A DNA stretch of 64,000 nucleotides from Clostridiales bacterium (lineage in GTDB: Bacteria; Bacillota; Clostridia; Christensenellales; CAG-138), in contig SFNQ01000009.1 in assembly GCA_004554165.1 (NCBI GenBank), positions 41,622 to 105,621 of the forward strand, in the 5' to 3' direction. Of this stretch, positions 27,345-35,428 are shown in pieces. The notes under the pieces are model-generated. The model was not told the origin of the DNA, ran no database searches, and saw only the letters and a list, made by a program, of their open reading frames with translations. Both the position numbers and the translations under genes were made by a program. Position 1 is the stretch's first letter. Every line of letters begins with the position of its first letter.

Positions 27345-28550
27345 ATGAGCTTCATTTGGAAAAAGGGATTCTGGCTGCTGCTTGCCGCGCTTCTCCTCTT
27401 CGCAGCGTCCGGCGGCGCGCTGGCGGACGAAAAGACGCTGACCGTGGATTCGGGCGCGGCGGAGGAGACCGGAAAAATCTACGGGACCATTCAGGCCGCC
27501 ATCGATTATATTGCCGCGCAGCCCGACAGCGTGGGCTATACCATACGGGTAGGCTCCGGCGCATACGCGCCCTTCACCGTTCCGGCAGGCGTGGGAGATC
27601 TGACCATCGAGGGCAGCGGCGCCAGCGTTGTGGATACCAGCCGGGGCACGGTGGAGCTGGTGGGCGGCAGCGTGACGCTGAAAAGCCTGACCTTTGCCAG
27701 CGCGGACACCGGCTGGTCCACCCCCTCCATCCGCGATTATTCCGGCAACGCCGGGCTTTTGAGTCAAACCGCCGTCTCCATTCAGGGCTGCTCCTTCCGC
27801 GGCAGCAACGCGGGCTATGCGCTACACCTGAGCCGCGGCAGCATAAGCGTTTCCGACTGCGTTTTCAGCGGCTATACCTCCGCCATCGAGCTCATCAGCG
27901 ATGTGAGCAGCGCCCTCCGGCCCGACGGCACCATCACCATCTCCGGCAACGCCGTCTCCAACTGCGATTTTTTCCTGCACTACGGCGTAGACGCCGGCAA
28001 ATCGCTGGTCGTCATGAACAATCAGGTGTCCGGCACGGAGACGCAGGTCTGCGCCTCGCTGTTCGCCTGGGCGGGCGACAGCCTTTCCGTGCGGGGAAAC
28101 ACCTTTCAGTACGCCGCCTTCGGCCTGCAAAACGCGGCAAACGGCGAGGCCCTGGCCCGGAAGATACTGGCGGAGAATACCTTCATCGACAGCTATACCG
28201 CCGCAGACTACTATGACTATTCCACCGGCAAAGACTACAGCGTCACCTACTTTGCCCCGGAAACGGAGGGCGCAAGGCCCCTGTGGTCGGTCAATCCCGA
28301 CGCCGCCCTCGCGGAGAAATTCCGGACGGCGCTGACTAGGCATGAAAACGACAACCCGCTCCGCTTTGCCACCAGCGACGGTGCGGGCGATCTGGTGAGC
28401 ATGGGCCTTTCCTACCATGCGCTGAACCTCCGAATGGAGCGGGACGTGCCCGCAACGGGCGACGGAGAGCGTCCCCTGCTCTGGCTCGCCCTTGGCGCGC
28501 TGGCGCTGGCGGGCCTTGCTCTGACCCTGCGCAGGCCCCGCCGGACGTGA
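27345..28550 (+). CDS. Secreted right-handed beta-helix protein with VPATGD sorting signal
   Basis: 401 residues. Signal peptide ends at ALADE. Residues about 45-330 show right-handed parallel beta-helix repeats of pectate-lyase type (YGTIQAAIDYIAA, then AVSIQGCSFRGSNAGYALHL, SVSDCVFSGYTSAIEL, SVRGNTFQYAAFGLQN). The C-terminus is a sortase signal: VPATGD, hydrophobic helix, RRPRRT. Polysaccharide binding or cleavage is plausible but no catalytic Lys/Arg motif was found. The stop overlaps the sortase start, so the pair is coupled, echoing the 7227-9054 pair. Confidence 0.85.
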   Translation: MSFIWKKGFWLLLAALLLFAASGGALADEKTLTVDSGAAEETGKIYGTIQAAIDYIAAQPDSVGYTIRVGSGAYAPFTVPAGVGDLTIEGSGASVVDTSRGTVELVGGSVTLKSLTFASADTGWSTPSIRDYSGNAGLLSQTAVSIQGCSFRGSNAGYALHLSRGSISVSDCVFSGYTSAIELISDVSSALRPDGTITISGNAVSNCDFFLHYGVDAGKSLVVMNNQVSGTETQVCASLFAWAGDSLSVRGNTFQYAAFGLQNAANGEALARKILAENTFIDSYTAADYYDYSTGKDYSVTYFAPETEGARPLWSVNPDAALAEKFRTALTRHENDNPLRFATSDGAGDLVSMGLSYHALNLRMERDVPATGDGERPLLWLALGALALAGLALTLRRPRRT

Positions 28551-29494
28551 TGCGGGCGAACCGGGCGTCCTCCGCCCCGGCCGCAGCAGGCAGAACAGCC
28601 CCGGCAGCACAGGCCAAAGCGTCCTCCCTGCCCGAAGCGCCCCAGGCGTCCCCGGGCAGAAGCCGCCTGCCCCTTATGCCGCTTTTTCGGCTGGCGTTTG
28701 CGCTGCTGCTCTGCCTGTCGGCGCTGATGCTGCTGCGCATGGCCGCCGGGTATCGAAGCAGCCGCGCGGCCTATGAGAGCATCCGCGCACAGGCCGCCGC
28801 GCAGACGGTCCCGGTCACCGAAACGGCGGACCTGCCCTCTCCCGCCCTGCCCCGGCCTTCTGCTCCGGCGCGCCAGGACGGCGGGGACGCCGTCCCAACC
28901 CCTGCCATTGACTGGCAGACGCTGTCCCGCATCAACCCGGACATTGCGGCCTGGCTGTACTGCCCGGACACCGCGCTCAGCTATCCGGTGGTACAGGGCA
29001 GGGACAACCGCTACTATCTGGACCACAATTTCAGCCGCAGCAGCGACCCGGCGGGCGCGCTCTTTTTCGACTGCCAGAATACGCTGCGCGACGGGCCGGA
29101 GAACTGGATCGTTTACGGACACAGGCGCAACGACGGAAGCATGTTCGGCTCCTTGCCCGCGTATGCGACGCAGGCGTATTTTGAGGCGCATCCCGTCATG
29201 TTTCTGCTGCTGCCGGACCGGAGCTACCGCGTGGAGCTCTTTGCCTGCCGCACGGTCCATGCGGATCAGAAATACTTTCCGCTTTTCTTCCTCAATGGGG
29301 CGGCCCTGCTTCGTTATGCCGGCGAAGCGCTCTCCATGTCCCCCTGGCAGCCGGACGCCGCGCCGGATGGAGCCTCTCCTCTGCTGACGCTGGCCACCTG
29401 CTCCGCCGATGCGGGCGACGATGATCCGCGCCTGCTCCTTCACGGGCGGCTGGTTCTTCTGAATGCTGTAGCCACAGGCGCCCCGCTGCCATAA
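28550..29494 (+). CDS. srtB: Class B sortase (second)
   Basis: 314 residues from ATG 28550 (a GTG at 28547 is also possible). A membrane helix (LFRLAFALLLCLSALMLL) is followed by a spacer and a class B catalytic domain closely similar to the one at 8095: WLYCPDTALSYPVVQGRDN, His in VYGHRRNDGSMFGSL, Cys in TLATCSADAGDDDPRLLLHGRL with Arg. Presumed enzyme for the VPATGD protein. The two sortase loci are about 19 kb apart and presumably paralogous. Confidence 0.92.
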   Translation: MRANRASSAPAAAGRTAPAAQAKASSLPEAPQASPGRSRLPLMPLFRLAFALLLCLSALMLLRMAAGYRSSRAAYESIRAQAAAQTVPVTETADLPSPALPRPSAPARQDGGDAVPTPAIDWQTLSRINPDIAAWLYCPDTALSYPVVQGRDNRYYLDHNFSRSSDPAGALFFDCQNTLRDGPENWIVYGHRRNDGSMFGSLPAYATQAYFEAHPVMFLLLPDRSYRVELFACRTVHADQKYFPLFFLNGAALLRYAGEALSMSPWQPDAAPDGASPLLTLATCSADAGDDDPRLLLHGRLVLLNAVATGAPLP

Positions 29495-29641
29495 GCGCGC
29501 CTCCGGCCTTCTTTCTCCGCGCGTTTTAAGTGCTTCCTGCGGCGCCCTCCGCCCTCCGCCGCCCCTTTGGCCGCCAGACGCGAAGAAGGGTGCGCAAAAC
29601 GCTCCTGCGGGGGCTGTATCGAGACGAAGGAAGTTCTTTTT

Positions 29642-29657
29642 TTGCATTGTCATGCAA
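29642..29657. promoter_or_regulatory. Inverted repeat over the -35 region of the lipoprotein operon
   Basis: TTGCAT-TGTC-ATGCAA, perfect 6-bp arms with a 4-base centre, overlapping the -35 (29647-29652). A candidate operator; the protein binding it is unknown. Confidence 0.45.
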
Positions 29658-29675
29658 AATTTGTCATGTTATACT
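29647..29675 (+). promoter_or_regulatory. Promoter of the lipoprotein/metalloprotease operon
   Basis: -35 TTGTCA, 17-base spacer, -10 TATACT with extended TG (TGtTATACT). Confidence 0.75.
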
Positions 29676-29702
29676 TTTCCTGTACCTTGATGGGAGGGTT
29701 TT

Positions 29703-30767
29703 ATGAAATTTCGCGCACGATTTTTTTTGATATTGGGCCTTATCGTCTTGACCGCAGCCGCGCTGTCGGGGTGCAGGGGCATTGCCGCATCTGCCGAGGA
29801 AGCCTTTGCGGATCTTCTTGCGCAGGCGCGCGTCGAAACGGATCCGCAGAGCGCCAAAGCGCTTTATGAACAGGCACTTGCGCTGGATCCGTCCAGCGAA
29901 ACCGCGCTGCGGGAGCTGCTTGCTCTCGTCTCCGCCGCCGACCCCAACGGCGCCGAGGCGGAAACCCTTTATGCCACGCTGGAACGCATGGACCGGTTTA
30001 CCGCGGAGGATTACGAAGCGCTCTCGGCGCTTTATCAGGCGCAGGGCCGGTATGCGGACGCCATGGCGGCGCTGGAGCGGGCCAGCGTGCTGACCGGCGA
30101 CGCGCGCTTTGCCGAGCGGCTCTTTGTTTACGATGCCCGGGCGCTGCCGGGAACGGAACAGTTCCGCGCGCTTGCCGATCACCTGCGCGCCAGGGACGGC
30201 GCTTCCGCTGCGGCGCTGGCGCTCTCCGGAGATTTTTCCGCAGCCTATGCCACACGGATTCCGGGGGACAAGCGTGTCTGCCTCGATACGCTCCGGGTCT
30301 TCTGCTCCGACTCACTGGTTCGGGCCTGGCTGCTGGAGGAGGGGACGCTTTCCTATCTTTGCGCGTCCAAAGAAGGCATCGTCTTTGGCACCGCCGGCTA
30401 TGACGGCGGCTTTGACGGCGCGTTTTCCGTGCGCTACTGCACGGCGGCCTCCGGCGATCTCTGTCAGGAGGAGGGGGGCTTTGCCTCCGGCCTGTGCGAG
30501 GGAGAGCTTCGCTCCAGCGTACTCTGGGGCGAGCCCACGGAGGATGTGGCGCCGCTGTTTTCCTCCGATCTGACCGACGCCGTTTCCTATACCGGTCATT
30601 TTGCCGCAGGCGTTCCCGTCCCGCCGGATCTGCCCAGGGGCGCGAAGCTGCCCGAGGGGGAAACGCCCTATGCCTTTGACGAAGGCGGCAAGACCTTTCT
30701 CAGCCTGCCGGGAACGGAGCTGTTCTCCTTCTCGGAATTCGGCTTTGCACTCTATCCTGAATGGTAA
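29703..30767 (+). CDS. Lipoprotein with TPR-like repeats
   Basis: 354 residues. Lipoprotein signal: KFRARFFLILGLIVLTAAAL then LSGC, the lipobox Cys, so it should be anchored on the outer face. Residues about 25-130 form TPR-like helices (AKALYEQALALDPSSETAL, YADAMAALERASVL). The second half has glycine-rich strands (GTAGYDGGFDGAF, EEGGFASGLCEGEL) reminiscent of MORN repeats. GGGAGG site. First gene of a four-gene operon with the M6-like protease. Confidence 0.75.
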   Translation: MKFRARFFLILGLIVLTAAALSGCRGIAASAEEAFADLLAQARVETDPQSAKALYEQALALDPSSETALRELLALVSAADPNGAEAETLYATLERMDRFTAEDYEALSALYQAQGRYADAMAALERASVLTGDARFAERLFVYDARALPGTEQFRALADHLRARDGASAAALALSGDFSAAYATRIPGDKRVCLDTLRVFCSDSLVRAWLLEEGTLSYLCASKEGIVFGTAGYDGGFDGAFSVRYCTAASGDLCQEEGGFASGLCEGELRSSVLWGEPTEDVAPLFSSDLTDAVSYTGHFAAGVPVPPDLPRGAKLPEGETPYAFDEGGKTFLSLPGTELFSFSEFGFALYPEW

Positions 30768-30787
30768 GCATTCGGGAGGAACGCAGC

Positions 30788-33700
30788 ATGCAGAACGGAA
30801 CAGGACTCCACCGGCTTCCCCGGCGGCTTTTCCGGCGGATCGGCCTTCCGGCCGTATTGGCGCTGTTTTTTGCGCTGCTGCCGCTGACTTCCCTTGCCGC
30901 GGATACGCCAAACTTTGCCAACTATATCATGTTCGTCAAGTTCCCGGACGACAGCGCGGACACGCTGGCGGAACACTATACGGACATCCGGGCCAACTTT
31001 GACCAGTGCGGCAATTCCGGCCACCCCGCCGACACCTCGTTCAAAAACTATATCCGCACCATCTCCCGCGGCGCGGTGGTGGTGGACAATTATTTCCCGC
31101 AGGACGCCGGCGGCAGCGTTACGACGCTGACGCTCAGCAAGGCCTTCTCCGCCTATTCCGACAGCAATGAAATCGTGCAGGAGGTCATCGCCGAGCTGAA
31201 TCGCCTTGGGCCGGATACGGCGGCACACCGGCCGGATTACCGCAGCAGCGGCGTGCTGGACAACCTGACCATCGTGGCGCAGACGCCGCAGCAGTCTTCC
31301 CGTTCGCACAAGACGTCCTATCCCGGCACGGATACCTTTTCGGGCTACCGCGTCGGCTCCTACAACTTCATCGCCATGGGCTCGCTGATGTCCGAGGTCT
31401 CCGGCTACTACACCTACAATCCCTGCGTCCTGTCCCATGAGTTTCTGCATACGCTGGGCCTGCCGGACCTGTACCGCCTCGATGACAGCTCGGGCATTCC
31501 CGTGGGCCGCTGGGACATCATGGCCAGCGAGGGCTTTTTCCATCAGTACCCGCTTTCCTACATGCGCCACACCCTGGGCTGGATTCCTCTGCCGGAGATC
31601 ACCCAGGCCTCTCCGGGAACCTATACGGTCAACTGCACCTCGCTGGATACCGGCACCGTAGCCTATAAGATCGTATCGCCCCTGTCCAGCAGCGAGTATT
31701 TCGTTGTGGAATACCGTAAGCAGAATACCACCTATATCACCAACGACACCTTTGGCTTTGAGCGGATCATTCCGGGGACGGGCCTTCTGGTCTACCGGGT
31801 GAACGAATCGGTGGAGCATAAGACCAATATTGCCGGCGAGAACTATATCTATGTGTTCCGCCCCAACCCCACCTCCATCAACGGGGCAACCGAGGATTAT
31901 ACGGGCGCCGCGCTGAATCCGGACGAGGGAGAGACCTCCTTCGGAAGCACGGATCTGAACCGGAGCTTTCAGGAGAACACGCTGTACTTTTCCGATGGCT
32001 CCAACAGCGGCATCGCGCTCTCCAACATCGCCTATTCCGCAGACGGAAACGCCATGAGCTTTGACGTCTCCTTCGCCGATTACAGCGCCCTGGAGCTTTG
32101 GGACGAAATACCCCTGGGCGGAACGGTTTCCATCGCCGGTGCGCCCTCCGCCGCAGTGGACGCCGCGGGGAACGCCTATGTTGCCTATGCGGCCTCCGGC
32201 AGCGTTGTGGAGGTGAAAAAATACGACGGCCTTTCCTGGAGCGCCCAGGGCGGCGCCCTGTCCGGTGCCCTCGATCCGGTCCTCGCGATCCATGGCGGCA
32301 GCGTTTACCTTGGCTGCTTCGCCGGCAACAAGCCGACGGTATACCGGCTGCAAAACGGCGCGTGGTCCCAGGTCTTTCAGGACAGCAGCGCAGCCGACGC
32401 CCAGAATCTGGGCCTGTTTTCCGATTCCGGCAATCTGTATTGCTACTATGTATCCGGCAGCGGCGCAAAGCTGTCCATTTATAGCGTACTGAACAAGCAG
32501 CTGGTTTCCAACAGCCTGAGCGCAGGATACCTGACCAATCCCAGCGTCTGCCGCTACAACGGCGCGTTCTATGCGCTGTATTCCGACTTTTTCGCCGCCT
32601 CCGGCGCCAACAACGCCACCCTCGCCCGCCTTGCGTCCGGCGGCGCCTGGGAAACGGTAACGACCTTCGGCGTGGCGCAGTCCAAGTTCCACGAGCTTGC
32701 CGTGAACGGCGCAACGCTCTGCGCCTTTGCGGGAAATGACAGCGGAACCTATCTGTATGCCGAGTCAACCGGCGGCGAATTTTCGCAGGAGAGCGTTTCC
32801 GGCATTCCTTCCAATCTGGCGGGACTGCGCATGATTTCCTCTGACGGGACATATCTCGGCGTTGTGGACGGCGTTTCCCGGCAGGCAAAAATCCTCTCCC
32901 GCGGCAGCGGCGGCTTTACGCAGCTGGGCAGCGCGGTTTCCGCCAATGTCAGCGCGTTGGCCTTTGCCGCGGGCGGCGGCAAGATCTATGCCGCGGTGAT
33001 GACCACGGACAACGCGCTGGGCGTTCGCACAAAGGCCGCGCCCCCCGCTGCTCCCACGCCCACGCCGGAGCCTACCCCGGAGCCCACGCCGGAGCCCACG
33101 CCCGATCCCGGCCAGACCCCGGAGCCCACGCCGGAGCCCACGCCCGATCCCGGCCAGACCCCGGAGCCCACGCCGGAACCCACGCCCGATCCCGGCCAGA
33201 CCCCGGAGCCTACGCCGGAACCTACGCCGGAACCTACGCCCGACCCCGGCCAGACCCCGGAGCCCACGCCGATCGTTTCGGCAGACAATCTTTCCGTGAC
33301 CCTGAGGCCGCCATCCTCCTTCCAGAACGCGGTCATCTGGTTTGACGGCGTGGCAGTGGACGCAACGGCGTCCGGCGGCGCCTATACCGCCGAGGCGCCC
33401 AACTCCGGCGCGAAAATTGCGACCATGTACGAGTACAACGCCAAAGGCGTGGCCACGGGCATGTATGTGTGGAAGCTCACCTTTGAAAACCACGGCTTCC
33501 GTGCCGAAGCGCTGCCGCTGCTGGAGGACCTGCTTTCCTACCACGGCTTTGCCATCCGCGTCAAGGGCTATTCCGGCATCCGCTTCAAGTCCGGCATTCT
33601 GCCCGGCACCAGAGCCACGCTGCTCTCCTCCGCGGGCCTTGGCGGATTCCGCCTGGTGGAGTACGGCACGGTCGTCATGCGCGCGTCCAACCTCTCGTCC

Positions 33701-34042
33701 TACCCCTTTGTCAAGGGCGGGCAAAAGACCTCCTTTGGCAAGGCCTACTGGACGGACAGCTCCGGCGTCCATGACGCCATCTTTGAAACCAAGGACGGCC
33801 GTCTGCGCTTTACCTCCGTGCTGACCAACATCCCTGCGGCGGACTATACCACGGACTATGCCTTCCGGGCCTACATCCTTCTTGAGAAGGACGGGGCCAC
33901 CTACACCGTTTACGGCCCGCCGGTTTCCCGCAGCATCTATACCGTAGCCAAGCAGGTCATGGCCGCGGGCGAGTTCGCTCAGGGAACAGTGCAGTACGCT
34001 TTTGTTGAAAATATTATCCGGGTATCCGAGGGAGGTTCCTGA
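30788..34042 (+). CDS. Secreted M6-family-like metalloprotease with Pro/Thr linker and C-terminal surface domain
   Basis: 1084 residues. Start at 30788 with GGGAGG; a frame start at 30761 overlaps the lipoprotein. Signal peptide ends at SLAADT. The protease motif H217-EFLH221-TLG-LPD is the HExxHxxGxxD zinc signature of the M6 (immune inhibitor A-like) clan, preceded by a long domain. Residues about 420-750 are beta-propeller-like repeats, 755-830 is a (TPEP)n/PDPGQ linker with tandem DNA repeats, and the C-terminal 230 residues form a domain of the type found at the ends of clostridial surface proteins (YTVYGPPVSRSIYTVAKQ). No sorting signal. Likely degrades proteins outside the cell. Confidence 0.85.
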   Translation: MQNGTGLHRLPRRLFRRIGLPAVLALFFALLPLTSLAADTPNFANYIMFVKFPDDSADTLAEHYTDIRANFDQCGNSGHPADTSFKNYIRTISRGAVVVDNYFPQDAGGSVTTLTLSKAFSAYSDSNEIVQEVIAELNRLGPDTAAHRPDYRSSGVLDNLTIVAQTPQQSSRSHKTSYPGTDTFSGYRVGSYNFIAMGSLMSEVSGYYTYNPCVLSHEFLHTLGLPDLYRLDDSSGIPVGRWDIMASEGFFHQYPLSYMRHTLGWIPLPEITQASPGTYTVNCTSLDTGTVAYKIVSPLSSSEYFVVEYRKQNTTYITNDTFGFERIIPGTGLLVYRVNESVEHKTNIAGENYIYVFRPNPTSINGATEDYTGAALNPDEGETSFGSTDLNRSFQENTLYFSDGSNSGIALSNIAYSADGNAMSFDVSFADYSALELWDEIPLGGTVSIAGAPSAAVDAAGNAYVAYAASGSVVEVKKYDGLSWSAQGGALSGALDPVLAIHGGSVYLGCFAGNKPTVYRLQNGAWSQVFQDSSAADAQNLGLFSDSGNLYCYYVSGSGAKLSIYSVLNKQLVSNSLSAGYLTNPSVCRYNGAFYALYSDFFAASGANNATLARLASGGAWETVTTFGVAQSKFHELAVNGATLCAFAGNDSGTYLYAESTGGEFSQESVSGIPSNLAGLRMISSDGTYLGVVDGVSRQAKILSRGSGGFTQLGSAVSANVSALAFAAGGGKIYAAVMTTDNALGVRTKAAPPAAPTPTPEPTPEPTPEPTPDPGQTPEPTPEPTPDPGQTPEPTPEPTPDPGQTPEPTPEPTPEPTPDPGQTPEPTPIVSADNLSVTLRPPSSFQNAVIWFDGVAVDATASGGAYTAEAPNSGAKIATMYEYNAKGVATGMYVWKLTFENHGFRAEALPLLEDLLSYHGFAIRVKGYSGIRFKSGILPGTRATLLSSAGLGGFRLVEYGTVVMRASNLSSYPFVKGGQKTSFGKAYWTDSSGVHDAIFETKDGRLRFTSVLTNIPAADYTTDYAFRAYILLEKDGATYTVYGPPVSRSIYTVAKQVMAAGEFAQGTVQYAFVENIIRVSEGGS
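33053..33273 (+). repeat. Tandem repeat encoding the Pro/Thr linker
   Basis: About four imperfect units coding PEPTPDPGQT and TPEPTPEP. Codons alternate between cct/ccc/ccg, so the repeat is old or selected. Length may vary between strains. Confidence 0.7.
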
Positions 34043-34530
34043 TGTCAGAATTGAAACAAACCAGACAGAATCGGCGGCCGGCCTGGTCCACGCTCCTTCT
34101 CGTCTTTTCGGCGATCGTCTTCGCCATCTCCGCCGTCGTTCTGTTCTACGTTCTTTGCAGGCCGGCGCGGCAGGCGGACCCGGCGGCGGAAGCTCCCGCG
34201 CCGGACCCCGTTCCCGTCCGGGTCCAAATGGGCCGGCTGGAGTGGTTCGACGGGGCTGCATGGGTGGATTACGAGGACATGGAGGAACTGATGCGACAGG
34301 ACCCGTTCCAATCTGTGGAACCCGTTCTCCTTGAGGGCGAAAACACGCTTCCTGCGGAACGTCAGGAGGGCAGAACGCGAAGCGCGCAAAGCGGCGACGG
34401 TTCCTCCGGCGGCAGTGGCGGCTCTTCCGGCGGCGGTGGCGGCTCCTCCGGCGGCGGCGATTCTGCTGGCGGCGGCGATTCTGCTGGCGGCGGTTCCGAT
34501 GGTCAGGATATTTCGGCAGGAGATCTCTGA
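34042..34530 (+). CDS. Single-pass membrane protein with Gly/Ser-rich tail (paralogue 1)
   Basis: 162 residues. Cytoplasmic basic start, one helix (TLLLVFSAIVFAISAVVLFY), then a short domain with RLEWFDGAAWVDYEDMEELM and QDPFQSVEPVLLEGENTLPAERQ, and a flexible tail of repeated SSGGGGG and GGGDSAG. The ATG overlaps the stop of the protease gene. No known family. The domain is repeated in the next gene (WFDG.W versus QFDG.CW). Probably a surface-attached partner of the protease. Confidence 0.7.
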   Translation: MSELKQTRQNRRPAWSTLLLVFSAIVFAISAVVLFYVLCRPARQADPAAEAPAPDPVPVRVQMGRLEWFDGAAWVDYEDMEELMRQDPFQSVEPVLLEGENTLPAERQEGRTRSAQSGDGSSGGSGGSSGGGGGSSGGGDSAGGGDSAGGGSDGQDISAGDL

Positions 34531-34531
34531 G

Positions 34532-35062
34532 ATGGAAAAGAAATCGGTGACAAAGCAAAAAAAACCCGGCGGCACGGCCGCCCTGCTCTCCCTTGCGCTG
34601 CTGGTGCTCTCTGCGGGAATGCTCTTTTATCTGGCCTTCCGTCATGACGCTGCGCCCGGCGCCACCTCTGCGCCGGAGTCGGCGCAGGTTTCACAGGCCG
34701 TTCCCGAGAAGCCCGCATTCCGCCTGATCGACGGCATGCTCCAGCAGTTTGACGGCGTGTGCTGGCAAACGCGGGGCAGCGCGGAGGAGCTTCTGGCGGC
34801 GGATCCCTTTGCGGCAGCGGCCCCGGTGATTTTATCAGCGGATTCCGAATTGCCTGCGGAACGGAGCGAGGGCAAGGTGATCCTTCCCTCCTCGAGAGGC
34901 TCCGGCGGTGGTGGCGGTTCTTCCGGCGGTGGCGGCGGTTCTTCCGGCGGTGGCGGCGGTTCTTCCGGCGGTGGCGGCGGTTCTTCCGGCGGCGGTGGCG
35001 GCGGCTCCTCCGGCGGCGACATGGTGGATACGGGCGCGGAAGAATCCGGCGATTATCTGTAG
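34532..35062 (+). CDS. Single-pass membrane protein with Gly/Ser-rich tail (paralogue 2)
   Basis: 176 residues from ATG 34532, one base after the previous stop. Same order as paralogue 1: helix (AALLSLALLVLSAGMLFYLA), domain with GMLQQFDGVCWQTRGSAEEL and DPFAAAAPVILSADSELPAER, then four to five GGGGGSS units. The LPAER and DPF segments are shared by both proteins. Tail repeats are near-identical at DNA level, hence length-variable. Last gene of the operon. Function unknown. Confidence 0.7.
   Translation: MEKKSVTKQKKPGGTAALLSLALLVLSAGMLFYLAFRHDAAPGATSAPESAQVSQAVPEKPAFRLIDGMLQQFDGVCWQTRGSAEELLAADPFAAAAPVILSADSELPAERSEGKVILPSSRGSGGGGGSSGGGGGSSGGGGGSSGGGGGSSGGGGGGSSGGDMVDTGAEESGDYL
34903..35020 (+). 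repeat. Short tandem repeat encoding the Gly/Ser tail
   Basis: Roughly five 18-base units coding SSGGGG, almost identical at DNA level (for example ggtggcggcggttcttcc). Prone to expansion or contraction. Confidence 0.75.
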
Positions 35063-35428
35063 CCGCGCTTTCCCCGGTCGGGGCGCTTCTCCGGCCTCAG
35101 CCGGCGCGAAGCTCACACCCCCTTCTCCCGGTTCAGGGGACGACAGGGGATGCTTTACCGGCACAGCATTGCAGCAGGGTTGCCGCCTTTTGGCGCAGCC
35201 CTGTTTTCTTTTTGCGGCGCAGCCATTTGCATCCTCCGCTTTGGAGAGCGCCCTGACGCCGGGCCAGCCCGGAGTCGGTAAAAATCGTTTTCATTGAAAA
35301 AATCGATAATAAGAGCGGTTGTTATCCGCTTTTCCCGTTTGTCTTTCGCCGCAATTCCTTTTAGAATGGTTGGCAGCAAGTAAAAGGCCGTTTCTTGTAA
35401 TATTCTGTATGAACCTGGGAGGTATTCT
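35063..35428. other. Intergenic before hppA
   Basis: No gene. Contains a weak hairpin AAGAGCGG/CCGCTTTT near 35311-35332 that may terminate the upstream operon, then the hppA promoter. The two GCGCAGCC stretches around 35190-35225 are a short direct repeat of no evident meaning. Confidence 0.55.
35339..35367 (+). promoter_or_regulatory. Promoter of hppA
   Basis: -35 TTGTCT (35339-35344), 17-base spacer, -10 TAGAAT (35362-35367). Predicted 5' UTR about 55 nt. Confidence 0.55.

Noticed and set aside
26780..28216. 478-codon plus ORF before and over the beta-helix gene.
   Set aside because: Out of frame with the clear protein at 27345 and rich in Arg/Pro, a shadow frame.
30761..30787. Upstream start for the metalloprotease.
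   Set aside because: Overlaps the lipoprotein stop; the ATG at 30788 has the ribosome site and signal peptide.
33053..33273. Possible CRISPR-like array or mobile repeat.
   Set aside because: Tandem coding repeat for Pro/Thr residues within an open frame.
34903..35020. Possible CRISPR-like array.
   Set aside because: The repeats are contiguous codons for Gly/Ser with no spacers.
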